A stretch of 64,000 nucleotides of DNA from Microbacterium sp. (GTDB lineage Bacteria > Actinomycetota > Actinomycetes > Actinomycetales > Microbacteriaceae), in the NCBI RefSeq assembly GCF_017305435.1, contig NZ_JAFKIP010000006.1:62001-126000 (forward strand), written 5' to 3'. Of this stretch, positions 51,853-60,508 are shown in pieces (position 1 is the first letter of the stretch; the number at the start of each line of letters is the position of its first letter). The notes beneath the pieces are model-generated. The model worked only from the letters and a program-made list of their open reading frames with translations, had not been told where the DNA came from and ran no database searches. The position numbers were made by a program, and so were the translations under genes.

Positions 51853-52541
51853 ACTGGGTCCTCGACAACCTCGGGCTCATCGGCTCACTCACGCTCGATC
51901 ATCTGCGGCAGAGCACGATCGCTATCGCCTTGGCCTTCGTCATCGCGCTGCCGCTCGGCTGGCTGGCGTGGCGCTACACGCGGCTGCGCGGCTCCGTGCT
52001 GACGACGATCGGGCTCCTGTACACGATCCCCTCGCTCGGCCTGTTCGCTCTGCTCTGGGCGGTCTTCGGCATCCCCTATCTCTCCGAGACGAACCTCGTC
52101 ATCGCACTCACGATCTACGGCGTCGCGATCATGACCCGCTCGGTGACCGATGGGCTCGACTCCGTGGATGCCACGACCCGCGAGGCCGCCGTCGCCGTCG
52201 GCTACGGACCGTGGCGGCGGTTCTGGACGGTCGACCTGCCCCTCTCCGGCCCCGTCCTGCTCGCGGGGCTCCGCGTCACGGCGACGTCGACGATCGCGCT
52301 CGCGACCGTCGGCATCCTGATCGGCGTCCAGAACCTCGGGTACCTCTTCACGAACGGTCTGCAGCGGCGGATCATCCCCGAGGTGCTCACGGGCGTCGTG
52401 CTGGTCGTCGTCATCTCGCTCATCATCGACCTGCTCCTCGTGTGGGCCGGTCGCGCCCTCATGCCGTGGGTGCCCAAGCGCGAGGGCAGCCGCGCCGAAC
52501 GGCGGGCGCTTCGCCGCCTCGCGGTGGAGGCGGCCGCGTGA
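51849..52541 (+). CDS. Osmoprotectant ABC transporter permease 1
   Basis: The 230-residue membrane subunit starts at the GTG that overlaps the ATPase gene by four bases. Five or six membrane helices are seen. The EAA-like loop DATTREAAVAVGYGPWRRFW (about 108-127) contacts the ATPase, and GRALMPWVPKREGSR forms the cytoplasmic end. TIPSLGLFALLWAVFGI (near 60) matches the OpuCB/OpuCD permease family. It pairs with the second permease, whose gene overlaps by four bases, so the transporter is probably a heterodimer. Confidence 0.9.
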   Translation: MNWVLDNLGLIGSLTLDHLRQSTIAIALAFVIALPLGWLAWRYTRLRGSVLTTIGLLYTIPSLGLFALLWAVFGIPYLSETNLVIALTIYGVAIMTRSVTDGLDSVDATTREAAVAVGYGPWRRFWTVDLPLSGPVLLAGLRVTATSTIALATVGILIGVQNLGYLFTNGLQRRIIPEVLTGVVLVVVISLIIDLLLVWAGRALMPWVPKREGSRAERRALRRLAVEAAA

Positions 52542-53266
52542 ACCTCTTCCTCGACGCCTTCGCATGGATCTTCTCGCCCGACCGGCTCACCGGATCGCTG
52601 CCCCTGCCCGTCGCGATCGGGCAGCACCTCGCGTTCACGTTCGGTTCCGTGCTCCTCGCCGCGCTCATCGCGATCCCCGCCGGCTGGGCGATCGGACACA
52701 CCGGCCGCGGGCGCGAATTCGCCGTCGCCCTGTCGGGCGCGGCCCGCGCGATCCCGACGCTCGGCCTCGTCGTCCTCCTCTACCTCCTCGTCGGCGTCGT
52801 CTACAAGAGCCAGGCGGCCGTCGTCGCGTTCGTGATCCTCGCGATCCCCTCGATCCTCGCGGGGGCGTACGCCGGGTTCGAGGCGATCGACCGGGCCGTG
52901 GTCTCCGCGGCGCGCGCCGTCGGCATGACGCCGTGGCAGGTGCTCTGGAAGGTCGAGGTCCCCCTCGGTCTTCCGCTCCTCATCGGCGGCATCCGCTCCG
53001 CCACCCTCCAGGTCGTCGCGACGGTCACGATCGCCACGTATGTGGGGCTCGGCGGCCTCGGCTTCTACATCATCCAAGGCATCCAGCTGCGCGACACGGC
53101 GCAGATCCTGGGGGCATCGATCCTCGTCGTCGCGCTCGCACTGGTCCTCGACGGCTTCTTCGCGCTCGTGCAGCGCTTCCTCGTCCCGCGCGGCGTCCGC
53201 GCCCGCACCGCCGCGCCCGCGCCTCGCGCCGCCGGCGCGGCGCGGGTCGCCGCCGCCACCTCCTGA
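52538..53266 (+). CDS. Osmoprotectant ABC transporter permease 2
   Basis: The 242-residue permease begins at a GTG overlapping the first permease gene (GTGA). It has about six membrane helices with AIPTLGLVVLLYLLVGV (about 67-83) and the EAA loop DRAVVSAARAVGMTPWQVLWK (about 120-140). LPLLIGGIRSATLQVVATVTIA follows (about 148-169), as in OpuCD. The C-terminus (about 220-242) is an Ala/Arg-rich tail. It precedes the binding protein gene by 39 bases, completing an ATPase-permease-permease-binding protein set. Confidence 0.9.
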   Translation: MNLFLDAFAWIFSPDRLTGSLPLPVAIGQHLAFTFGSVLLAALIAIPAGWAIGHTGRGREFAVALSGAARAIPTLGLVVLLYLLVGVVYKSQAAVVAFVILAIPSILAGAYAGFEAIDRAVVSAARAVGMTPWQVLWKVEVPLGLPLLIGGIRSATLQVVATVTIATYVGLGGLGFYIIQGIQLRDTAQILGASILVVALALVLDGFFALVQRFLVPRGVRARTAAPAPRAAGAARVAAATS

Positions 53267-53305
53267 CCCCGCACCACACACGCAGCATCCAGAAAGGCAC
53301 CCACC

Positions 53306-54223
53306 ATGTCACGCATCACCTCGCGGCTCGCCCTCGCAGCGAGCGCCCTCACGATCACCGCCCTCGCGCTCACCGCGTGCGGGTCCAGCGGCTCGCTGGA
53401 AGAGCCCGCCGCGACCGGCTCGGGCTCTGCCGGGGCATCCGACACCATCACGATCGGGTCGCAGGCCTACTACTCCAACGAGATCATCGCCGAGATCTAC
53501 GCACAGGCCCTCGAGGGCGCCGGCTTCACGGTCGAGCGCACGTTCAACATCGGCCAGCGCGACGCGATCATCCCGTCCCTCCAGGACGGCACGATCCAGC
53601 TCACGCCGGAGTACACGGGCAACCTCCTCCAGTACTTCGACAAGACGACGACGGCCACGACGACCGACGACGTCTACGCGGCGCTCGAGAAGGCGCTCCC
53701 CGATGGGCTCGCCGTCCTCGACCAGTCGCCCGCCACCGACCAGGACTCGTACAACGTGACCGCGGCCTTCGCCGCCCAGCACAACCTGAAGAGCATCGGC
53801 GACCTCGCGGGCATCTCTCCGCTCGTCCTCGGCGGCGCCCCCGAACTCGAGCAGCGCCCATACGGCCCCAGCGGGCTCAAGGAGAAGTACGGCGTCGACG
53901 TCACCTTCTCGGCGACGGCCGACACGACGGTCGACGAGCTCGTCGCGGGCAACATCCAGGTCGCGAACGTCTACAGCGCCGACCCCAACATCAAGACGAA
54001 GGACCTCGTCACGCTGGAGGACCCGAAGGGACTCTTCCTCGCGTCGCACGTCGTGCCGCTCGTGAGCGCGTCGTTCCCGACGGATGCCGCCGCCGTCATC
54101 AACAAGGTCAGCGCGGCCCTGACCCCCGAAGGCCTCGTGGCGCTCAACGTGCAGTCCACGCAGGACCAGAAGTCGCCGGAGGACATCGCGAAGGCGTGGC
54201 TGAGCGAGAACGGCCTCAGCTGA
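53306..54223 (+). CDS. Osmoprotectant ABC transporter substrate-binding lipoprotein (OpuAC/OpuCC type)
   Basis: The 305-residue lipoprotein has a signal peptide ending in the lipobox LTAC, with Cys 25 as the lipid site, then a Ser/Gly linker. The glycine betaine/choline-binding fold covers 45-300: ITIGSQAYYSNEIIAEIYAQ, the ligand-lobe FNIGQRDAIIPSLQDGTIQLTPEY and LIVDELVAGNIQVANVYSA-like segments. LTPEYTGNLLQ is a hallmark of QAT binding proteins. AGAAAGG precedes the ATG. A strong terminator hairpin follows the gene. The specific ligand among betaines and choline is not readable by eye. Confidence 0.9.
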   Translation: MSRITSRLALAASALTITALALTACGSSGSLEEPAATGSGSAGASDTITIGSQAYYSNEIIAEIYAQALEGAGFTVERTFNIGQRDAIIPSLQDGTIQLTPEYTGNLLQYFDKTTTATTTDDVYAALEKALPDGLAVLDQSPATDQDSYNVTAAFAAQHNLKSIGDLAGISPLVLGGAPELEQRPYGPSGLKEKYGVDVTFSATADTTVDELVAGNIQVANVYSADPNIKTKDLVTLEDPKGLFLASHVVPLVSASFPTDAAAVINKVSAALTPEGLVALNVQSTQDQKSPEDIAKAWLSENGLS

Positions 54224-54230
54224 CGCACGA

Positions 54231-54274
54231 CGAAGGCCCCGGCATCCTGCTCACGCGGGATGCCGGGGCCTTCG
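54231..54274 (+). terminator. Terminator of the OpuC-type operon
   Basis: Perfect 17-base arms (54231-54247 and 54258-54274) with a ten-base loop follow the binding-protein gene by eight bases. The arms read CGAAGGCCCCGGCATCC and its complement. A free T tract is missing, as is common in this genome. Confidence 0.82.
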
Positions 54275-54328
54275 CATGAGCGCTCGCGGGCGAAGGCGCT
54301 CAGCTCAGGCAGCGCAGATGGCGCAGGT

Positions 54329-55657
54329 TCAGAAGGCGCGCAGATCGGCCCGGAGGCCGGCGCCGGTGTACTCCCGGCGCAGGATGCCGCGCCGGCGCAG
54401 GATCGGCACGAGCTCGTCGAGGGTGCGATGCACCGTCGCGGGATGCAGGTCGCCCCACAGCAGCACCCCGTCGTTCCCCCACTCGCCGAGCTCTTCGACG
54501 AGGTCGGCGAACTCCTCTGCGGTGCCGACGAACCCCGAACGGTCGGAGATCCGGCCGAGCTTCGCGAGCGCGCCGAGGTGGGCGCGCAGCGGCGTCGTCC
54601 GTGGGTCGCGGTCGCCGGTCAGACGGCGCAGCGAGCCCTGCGAGACATGCTCGGCGAAGAAGGAGTCGGGAAGGGGCGCATCGAGATCGAGGCCCGTCAG
54701 ATCGGTCTCCAGGTCGCTCGACTGACGCTGGGCGATCTGACGCAGCGTCTCGTCGGTGGGGTGCGCCGATGCGGCGACCACCCGATCCGCCTCCTCACGC
54801 GACGCCACGATGACGGGTTGGATCGCGAACATGATGCGGATGTCCTCCGCGCGGCGCCCGCGCTCCGCCGCCGCCGCGTGGATCCGCGCACGGTAGTCGC
54901 GCACGCTCTGCTCGTGCAGCGGCGCCAGCGCGAGCTGGATGTCGGAGTTCGCACCGGCGAAGGCGAGCCCGCGGCCCGAGCCTCCGGGCGACGCGATGAC
55001 CGGCTCCCCCAGCCCCACCTCGTCGAACGGGATGGCGTTGAGCGGCCCGTCGAACGCGAAGTGCTCACCGCGGTGCACCGTGGCATCCAGGCGCGTGCCG
55101 TCGGCGTAGACGCCGGATGCCGCGTCGCGGACGAGCGCACCGGCTCCCCACGACGACCAGAGCGCGCGGATGCCGGCGAGCCACTCTTCCGCCCGGTCGT
55201 AGGCCGCGTCGTGGCCGAGCGCGGGCGCATCGCCGAAGTGGCGCGCGCTCCCGGTGTCGGTGACGACGTTGAGCCCGAGACGGCCCGCGCTCAAGTGCTG
55301 CAGCGTCGCGAACTGACGCGCCGCCGTGTATGGGAGGGTGGCGGCGGGGTTGACGGTGGGAATGACGCCGAGGTGCCGTGTCGCCTGGAACAGGTACGGC
55401 GCGAGCAGCAGCGGGTCGTGCTTGGGGCCGCCGAACGCGTGCCGCACGCGCAGGTCGATCGTCGCGGGCGAGCCGAGCGACGGGGCATCCTCGATCAGGA
55501 GGAAGTCGAACCCCGCCTGCTCGAGCTCGCGCGCGGACTGCTGATAGAGGTCGGGGCGTGTCCAGTCGTAGTCCCAGTCGAGGTACGGATGGCCCCACCC
55601 GTGCGGGCCGAACCCGCGCGCGAGGAACCAGCCGAAGTGCTGCGGCCTGGCGCTCAC
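54329..55657 (-). CDS. FMN-dependent monooxygenase, NtaA/DmoA family
   Basis: The 442-residue luciferase-fold enzyme matches the group of nitrilotriacetate, dibenzothiophene sulfone and dimethyl sulfide monooxygenases. Features are WFLARGFGPHGWGHPYLDWD (about 10-29), LQHLSAGRLGLNVVTDTGSARHFG (about 118-141), AYDRAEEWLAGIRALWSSWG and VIASPGGSGRGLAFAGANSDIQLA (about 219-242). It needs reduced FMN from another protein. GTG 55657 overlaps the stop of the upstream metY (GTGA), a tight coupling to sulfur amino acid synthesis: an organosulfur compound is a likely substrate, and released sulfite or sulfide could feed the sulfhydrylase. That link is inferred. Confidence 0.86.
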   Translation of the reverse strand: MSARPQHFGWFLARGFGPHGWGHPYLDWDYDWTRPDLYQQSARELEQAGFDFLLIEDAPSLGSPATIDLRVRHAFGGPKHDPLLLAPYLFQATRHLGVIPTVNPAATLPYTAARQFATLQHLSAGRLGLNVVTDTGSARHFGDAPALGHDAAYDRAEEWLAGIRALWSSWGAGALVRDAASGVYADGTRLDATVHRGEHFAFDGPLNAIPFDEVGLGEPVIASPGGSGRGLAFAGANSDIQLALAPLHEQSVRDYRARIHAAAAERGRRAEDIRIMFAIQPVIVASREEADRVVAASAHPTDETLRQIAQRQSSDLETDLTGLDLDAPLPDSFFAEHVSQGSLRRLTGDRDPRTTPLRAHLGALAKLGRISDRSGFVGTAEEFADLVEELGEWGNDGVLLWGDLHPATVHRTLDELVPILRRRGILRREYTGAGLRADLRAF

Positions 55658-56991
55658 GCGACCACGGCGACGGGCGCGTCGACGGCGACGTCGAGGGCGG
55701 CGGACAGGTCGCCCAGGAGGTCCGCGACGTCCTCGATGCCGATCGACACGCGGAGCGTCCCCGGCTCGACGCCCAGGGCGCGGCGCTCGGCGTCGGTGAG
55801 GAAGGCGTGCGACGTCGTCGCCGGGTGCAGCACGAGCGAGCGCACGTCACCCAAGTGCGTCATGTGCGTGAAGACCTCGAGGGCCTCGACGAAGCGCTGC
55901 GCCGTATCGGCGTCGCCGCGGAGCGTGAAGGTGAAGACCGAGCCGAACCCCGCCGCGAGGTCGCGCACCGCGAGGGCGTGGTCGCGGTGCGCGGGCAGCC
56001 CGGCGTAGTCGACGGAGGCGACTTCGGGGCGCGCGGCGAGCCACTGCGCGACGGCGAGCGCGTTCGCGCTCTGCCGCTCCACGCGCAGGCTCAGCGTCTC
56101 GATGCCCTGCCCGATGAGGAAGGCGTTCAGCGGCGACGGCGTCGGCCCGAACCGCGGGGCGACGCTCTCGCGTGCGTAGGCGATGCGGGCGTCGCCGCCC
56201 GTGCGCTCGGCGATGCTGGGACCCGGCACGCCACCGGGACCGCGGCCGGGCGCCACGAGGTGGGGATAGAGCGCGCCGGAGCGCTCGGCGTCGAAGCGGC
56301 CGCTGTCGACGATCGCGCCGCCGAGGACGCTCCCGTGCCCGGCGAGGAACTTGCTCGCCGAGTGGACGACGACGTCGGCGCCGAGCTCGATCGGCCGCAG
56401 CAGATACGGCGTCGCGAACGTGTTGTCGATGACGAGCGGGATGCCGTGGCGTCGGGCCACTTCAGCGATCGCGGGGATGTCCAGGAGCCGGTTGGTGGCG
56501 TTCGAGATCGACTCGGCGAAGAGCGCCCGTGTCTCCGGGCGGATCGCCGCCTCCCAGGCATCCACGTCGTCGATCGCGTCGACGAAGGTCGTGTCGATGC
56601 CGAGCCGGGCGATGTTGTCGCGCAGGAGACCCCGCGTGCCCTCGTAGATGTGCGTCGAGGACACGATGTGTCCACCCGCCTCGACGAGCGCGAGGAGCGC
56701 GACGGTCGTCGCCGCCTGGCCGCTCGCGAGCAGAAGAGCCTGCGACCCGCCCTCGAGTGCAGCGAGCGTGTGCTCGACGGCGTCGATCGTGGGGTTGCCG
56801 ATGCGGGTGTAGGCGTAACCCTCCCCCGCTCCGAAGTGCGCGCCGGCCGCCGCGTACTCGTCGAACTCGAAGCCCGCGGTCAGGTAGATGGGCGTCACAC
56901 GTGCGGTCGGGGCGGACCCCGTGGCGGATGCCGGCACGGATACTGCAACGCCCTGGTGCACCTGACGTGTCGAAAACCCTCGTCGGCTCAT
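55654..56991 (-). CDS. metY: O-acetylhomoserine sulfhydrylase (Cys/Met metabolism PLP enzyme)
   Basis: The 445-residue PLP enzyme makes homocysteine from O-acetylhomoserine and sulfide. The PLP lysine is K214 in VVVHSASKFLAGHG; other motifs are RIGNPTIDAVEHTLAALEGG (about 63-82), SGQAATTVALL (about 90-100) and RVSIGIEDVADLLGDLSAAL near 410-430. The length and the SKFLAGHGSVLGGAI segment fit the OAH sulfhydrylase subgroup rather than cystathionine enzymes (about 390 residues). A strong AGGAGG precedes the ATG. The stop overlaps the start of the flavin monooxygenase gene. I found no SAM or T-box riboswitch in the 132-base upstream gap. Confidence 0.92.
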   Translation of the reverse strand: MSRRGFSTRQVHQGVAVSVPASATGSAPTARVTPIYLTAGFEFDEYAAAGAHFGAGEGYAYTRIGNPTIDAVEHTLAALEGGSQALLLASGQAATTVALLALVEAGGHIVSSTHIYEGTRGLLRDNIARLGIDTTFVDAIDDVDAWEAAIRPETRALFAESISNATNRLLDIPAIAEVARRHGIPLVIDNTFATPYLLRPIELGADVVVHSASKFLAGHGSVLGGAIVDSGRFDAERSGALYPHLVAPGRGPGGVPGPSIAERTGGDARIAYARESVAPRFGPTPSPLNAFLIGQGIETLSLRVERQSANALAVAQWLAARPEVASVDYAGLPAHRDHALAVRDLAAGFGSVFTFTLRGDADTAQRFVEALEVFTHMTHLGDVRSLVLHPATTSHAFLTDAERRALGVEPGTLRVSIGIEDVADLLGDLSAALDVAVDAPVAVVA

Positions 56992-57123
56992 CGCCCTACC
57001 TCCTGAAGACCCTCCGCGCGCGCTCGCGCCGTCCGCGCTCACGCGGGATCTCATCGTCGCCCGCGCGGCCTCGCGGACGCGAATCGCGTGTCGTCGTGTG
57101 ACGCCAGCCGGTACGGTGATCCG

Positions 57124-58209
57124 GTGAGCTCCACCCCGCGCTGCCCCTCCTGCCGCCGCTTCGTCTACCTCGACACGCTCGTCTGCCCCGAATGCGGCAC
57201 CGAGATGGGCATGCAGGTCATCGACCGCGTGTTCGTCGCGCTGCGCGACGGGCGCGCGACCGGTGACGACGGGACGTGGTTCGCCTGCTCCGAACGCGAG
57301 TGGGGATGCAATTGGCTCGTCCGCGACGACGCGCCGGCCGGCCGCTGCATCTCGTGCCGCCTCACCCGCACCCGCCCCGATCAGGACGACACGATCGCCC
57401 TCGAGAAGCTCGCGAAGGTCGAAGAGGCCAAGCGCCGCCTCCTCCTGCAGGTCGGCGACCTCGGGCTCCCGATCGTTCCCTGGTACACGACGCCGGGCGG
57501 CCTCGGCTTCGACCTCCTGTCGAGCCGCTCGGACGGGCGGAAGGTCATCATCGGGCACGCGAACGGGATCATCACGATCGACCTGGCGGAGAGCCTCGAC
57601 GACGTCCGCGAAGCCGTGCGCGTGAAGCTCGGCGAGCCCTACCGGACGATCCTCGGGCACCTGCGGCACGAGATCGGGCACTACTACCAGAATGTCCTCA
57701 TCCAGGACGACGAGACCTGGGCGCGCTGCCGCGACCTGTTCGGCGACGAGCGGGCGAGCTATCAGGAGGCGTTGAAGCGCCACTACGCCGTGGGCGCCCC
57801 GGAGTCGTGGCAGGACTCGTTCATCTCGGAGTACGCCACGATGCACCCGTGGGAGGACTTCGCCGAGACCTTCGCGCACTACCTCCACATCGTCGGTACG
57901 CTCCAGACCGCCGCCGCGATCGGCATCCGGCTGGATGCCGGCGTCTCGACGCTGCGCGACATCGACGTCGTACCGCGCGACGACTACCGCGACGAGCCGG
58001 TCGGGCGCGTCCTCGCCGACTGGGCGGCGCTGTCGCAGGGCTTCAACCGCGTGAACCGCTCGATGGGCCTCGGCGACCTCTACCCGTTCACGATCACGCA
58101 GCCCGTGCAGCGCAAGCTCGCCTTCCTGCACGAGATCATCACGCGCACGCCCCTCACGACGGACGAGCAGGTGGCCCTCGCCCTCGCGCCGGGCGAGGAG
58201 AGTGCCTAG
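57124..58209 (+). CDS. Zinc metallopeptidase with zinc ribbons (Peptidase_Mx type)
   Basis: The 361-residue cytosolic protein begins with two zinc-ribbon modules, CPSCRRF...CPEC (about 7-25) and CSE...GCNWL...CISC (about 54-80). The peptidase-like region then carries HEIGHYYQ (HExxH near 182), with a downstream WEDFAETFAHYLHI (near 246) providing the third ligand and a His. This matches the putative zinc-binding metallopeptidase family PF15887, whose substrate is unknown. GTG 57124 lies six bases after a TACGGT -10 box (57112-57117), another leaderless candidate. It diverges from metY and converges on the winged-helix gene downstream. Confidence 0.83.
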   Translation: MSSTPRCPSCRRFVYLDTLVCPECGTEMGMQVIDRVFVALRDGRATGDDGTWFACSEREWGCNWLVRDDAPAGRCISCRLTRTRPDQDDTIALEKLAKVEEAKRRLLLQVGDLGLPIVPWYTTPGGLGFDLLSSRSDGRKVIIGHANGIITIDLAESLDDVREAVRVKLGEPYRTILGHLRHEIGHYYQNVLIQDDETWARCRDLFGDERASYQEALKRHYAVGAPESWQDSFISEYATMHPWEDFAETFAHYLHIVGTLQTAAAIGIRLDAGVSTLRDIDVVPRDDYRDEPVGRVLADWAALSQGFNRVNRSMGLGDLYPFTITQPVQRKLAFLHEIITRTPLTTDEQVALALAPGEESA

Positions 58210-58233
58210 AAGGAAGCCGGTCAGCGGACGCGG

Positions 58234-59346
58234 TCAGCGGTCGCCGGGAAAGACCACGGGCACCCCGAGCCAGTCCGCGAGATCGCGGATCTCGGCATCG
58301 ACCATCTCGCGCTCCTCGGGGTCGAGGCCTCCTCCGAGCTCGTCCCGCTCGTGCACCGCGGTGACGACGAGGTTCTCCTTCTTCTTGTCGAGCTGCGCAT
58401 CGAGGAGCGCCGCGAACCGGTCGCCGACGAGGATCGGATGCGCGAAGTACCCGTAGACCCGCTGCGCCTTCGGCTTGAACTGCTCGAGGATGAACTCGAA
58501 GCCGAAGAGCTCCTTCAGCCGCGGCCGATCGAAGAGGGCCCCGTCGTACGGGTTCAGGATCGCGACGCGCCCTCCCGGGTCGTCGTCGAGCCCCGCGAGC
58601 GCGTCCGGATCGACGCGCCACTTCCAGGCCGAGCCCTCGACGACAGCCGGCTCGCCGGCCATGCCGACGGGCGTCCACGGCGATTTCTGCCGCGCGATGC
58701 CCGCGGCCTGCAGGCGGCGGCGCTCGAGCACCCGGGCCGCGTCCTCGGCATCCAACTCGGGAACCCCCGCGTAGACCCGATCTCCGATGTCCCACACGCG
58801 CTGCCGCCCCTCGCGCCCGACGATCCCGACCTCGCCGATGTAGGCGAGCAGATCGAGCATGCGCGGCACTTGATTGGGGCCGTACCAGCCGGCCTCGTCG
58901 TGGTGCGCGACCTGGCTCGTGTCGGGGATCTGCGCCGCGAGCATCGGCCCTTCGGCCCGGAGGCGAGCGAGGACGTCGCGGCGGAATCGCTCGTTCGCCG
59001 CCATCCACGTCGCCGCGCGCTCGCGGAAGACCCGGGCCCGCATGCGCGCGAGATGCGCAGGCAGAAGGGATGCCGCGTGGAAGTGCCCGTCGGACTCGAA
59101 CAGCAGCCGATCCTGCTCCACCGCCTTGCGCAGCTGGCCCGGTTCGTATGCCCAGCCGATGCGGCTCCACAGGGCGGCGTGCTCCGCTGTCGTGATCGTT
59201 GCCGTGGGGTCGATCTTGATCGCGCCGAGCTGCTCGGCGACCTCGACGACATCGCCCGGTCGCTCCGCGTCGAGGAGCTGCGCACGAACGGCGAGACGCC
59301 GCGCCTCGTCGCGCGTGAGGCGGTGGACGGACGTGTCGGCGGTCAT
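58234..59346 (-). CDS. Winged-helix DNA-binding protein, AlkZ/YcaQ-like
   Basis: The 370-residue protein matches the HTH_42 family (AlkZ/YcaQ DNA glycosylases). Family features are the N-terminal LTRDEARRLAVRAQLLD (about 8-24), IKIDPTATITTAEHAALWSRI (about 43-63) and WYGPNQVPRMLDLLAYIGEVG (about 153-173). The C-terminal YDGALFDRPRLKELFGFEF...VYGYFAHPILVGDRFAA block (about 258-310) follows. The QxD-type catalytic motif of AlkZ (QVD) is not clearly present, so activity is uncertain. The TAGCGT -10 box (minus strand, 59361-59356) ends nine bases before the ATG, close to a leaderless start. It diverges from nothing; its neighbours upstream are the SDR gene. Confidence 0.8.
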   Translation of the reverse strand: MTADTSVHRLTRDEARRLAVRAQLLDAERPGDVVEVAEQLGAIKIDPTATITTAEHAALWSRIGWAYEPGQLRKAVEQDRLLFESDGHFHAASLLPAHLARMRARVFRERAATWMAANERFRRDVLARLRAEGPMLAAQIPDTSQVAHHDEAGWYGPNQVPRMLDLLAYIGEVGIVGREGRQRVWDIGDRVYAGVPELDAEDAARVLERRRLQAAGIARQKSPWTPVGMAGEPAVVEGSAWKWRVDPDALAGLDDDPGGRVAILNPYDGALFDRPRLKELFGFEFILEQFKPKAQRVYGYFAHPILVGDRFAALLDAQLDKKKENLVVTAVHERDELGGGLDPEEREMVDAEIRDLADWLGVPVVFPGDR

Positions 59347-59386
59347 GCGCAGAACGCTACGCGTGACCGCCGACACGCGCATCCCG

Positions 59387-60400
59387 TTACTGCACCGACC
59401 ACCCGCCGTCGCTCGGCAGCACGACGCCGTTGAGGTTCACGCCGTCGTCCGAGAGGAGGAAGGTGATGGATGCCGCGAGCTCCTCCGCCGTCGCGAGCGT
59501 CGGGATGGATGCCTGGAACGGGTGCAGCCGCGCCGACCCCGCCTCGGACACGTGCGGCGGGAACGGGATGCCGGTGGCGACGCCTCCCGGAGCGATGGCG
59601 TTCACACGGATGCCCGCGGGACCGTACATGAACGCGGCGGAGCGGGTCATGCCGATGACGGCATGCTTGCTCGTCGTGTAAGCGTTGCCCGACGCCGAGC
59701 CGCGCAGGCCTGCCTCGGAGGAGATGTTCACGATCGACCCGGCGCCGGCGGCGATCATCGCGGGCAGAACGGCGCGGGTGAGCTTGAACGCGCCCGTGAC
59801 GTTGACGCCCATGACGCGGTCCCACATGGCGTCGGTCGTCTCGTGCAACGGCGAGAAGTCGTCGTTGATGCCGGCGACGTTGGCGAGACCGTCGATGCGC
59901 TCCCCCGCCGCGGCCACGATCGCGTCGATCGACTCCTGCTTCGTGATGTCGCCGGCGACCGTCACGATCGTCGCCTCCGGGAGGGATGCGGCGAACTCGC
60001 CGAGCTTCTCCTCCGAGATGTCGACGGCGACGACGCGGCCGCCTTCACGGGCGACACGCGCGGCGGTCGCACGACCGATGCCGCTTGCGGCCCCCGTCAC
60101 GACGACGGTCTTGCCGGCGAAGCGCCCGGCGGTGATCTTCTCGACCCAGCCCGACGGCGCGGCATCCGCCGGCATGACGCCGTTGTTCGCCTTCAGAACG
60201 AGGTCGTCGACGACCGACTGGGGCATCTGCCCCTGACTGAGCGCGACGAGCTGCTGGAGGGGAAGCCCGCGCAACGGCGCGAGGGTCTCCTCCGACGCAC
60301 CGGATGCGGCGAGCAGGCCCCGGACGAGAGGTCCGCCGACCTCGCTGTCGAGCCAGGCCCCGATCGTGCTGGCGGCGGTGAGTGGTGTCGTCTCTGACAT
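59387..60400 (-). CDS. SDR family oxidoreductase with an N-terminal helical extension
   Basis: The 337-residue protein has a classical SDR core from about 93: TGAASGIG (102-109), NVAG near 172, a serine in NISSEAG (near 225) and the active-site YTTSK (near 238). PSDGGWSVQ closes the C-terminus, as in 3-oxoacyl-type reductases. The first 88 residues are an added helical region (TIGAWLDSEVGGPLVRGL and LPLQQLVALSQGQMP), which is unusual for SDRs. It diverges from a TetR gene with two palindromic operators between them, so the TetR protein very likely represses it. AAGGAG precedes the ATG. The substrate is unknown. Confidence 0.88.
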   Translation of the reverse strand: MSETTPLTAASTIGAWLDSEVGGPLVRGLLAASGASEETLAPLRGLPLQQLVALSQGQMPQSVVDDLVLKANNGVMPADAAPSGWVEKITAGRFAGKTVVVTGAASGIGRATAARVAREGGRVVAVDISEEKLGEFAASLPEATIVTVAGDITKQESIDAIVAAAGERIDGLANVAGINDDFSPLHETTDAMWDRVMGVNVTGAFKLTRAVLPAMIAAGAGSIVNISSEAGLRGSASGNAYTTSKHAVIGMTRSAAFMYGPAGIRVNAIAPGGVATGIPFPPHVSEAGSARLHPFQASIPTLATAEELAASITFLLSDDGVNLNGVVLPSDGGWSVQ

Positions 60401-60443
60401 GGTGAGCTCCTTAGCGAGCCCCGGGCGGGCTCATCAGGTTCAA

Positions 60444-60477
60444 TTCCCGATCGGGAACTTTTATTCCCGTGCGGGAA
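60444..60477. promoter_or_regulatory. Twin TetR operators
   Basis: TTCCCGATCGGGAA (60444-60457) is a perfect 14-base palindrome, and TTCCCGTGCGGGAA (60464-60477) repeats it with a two-base central change, exactly 20 bases on. Next to the second copy, TATTAT on the minus strand (60483-60478) is a good -10 for the SDR gene, and TAGAGT (60496-60501) lies seven bases before the TetR ATG. One dimer per palindrome would block both promoters. Confidence 0.85.
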
Positions 60478-60508
60478 ATAATAGTGGATCCGCATTAGAG
60501 TCGTCACC

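Noticed and set aside
56992-57123. SAM or other riboswitch in the metY leader
   Set aside because: No conserved riboswitch core or pseudoknot pattern could be recognised by eye in this 132-base gap.
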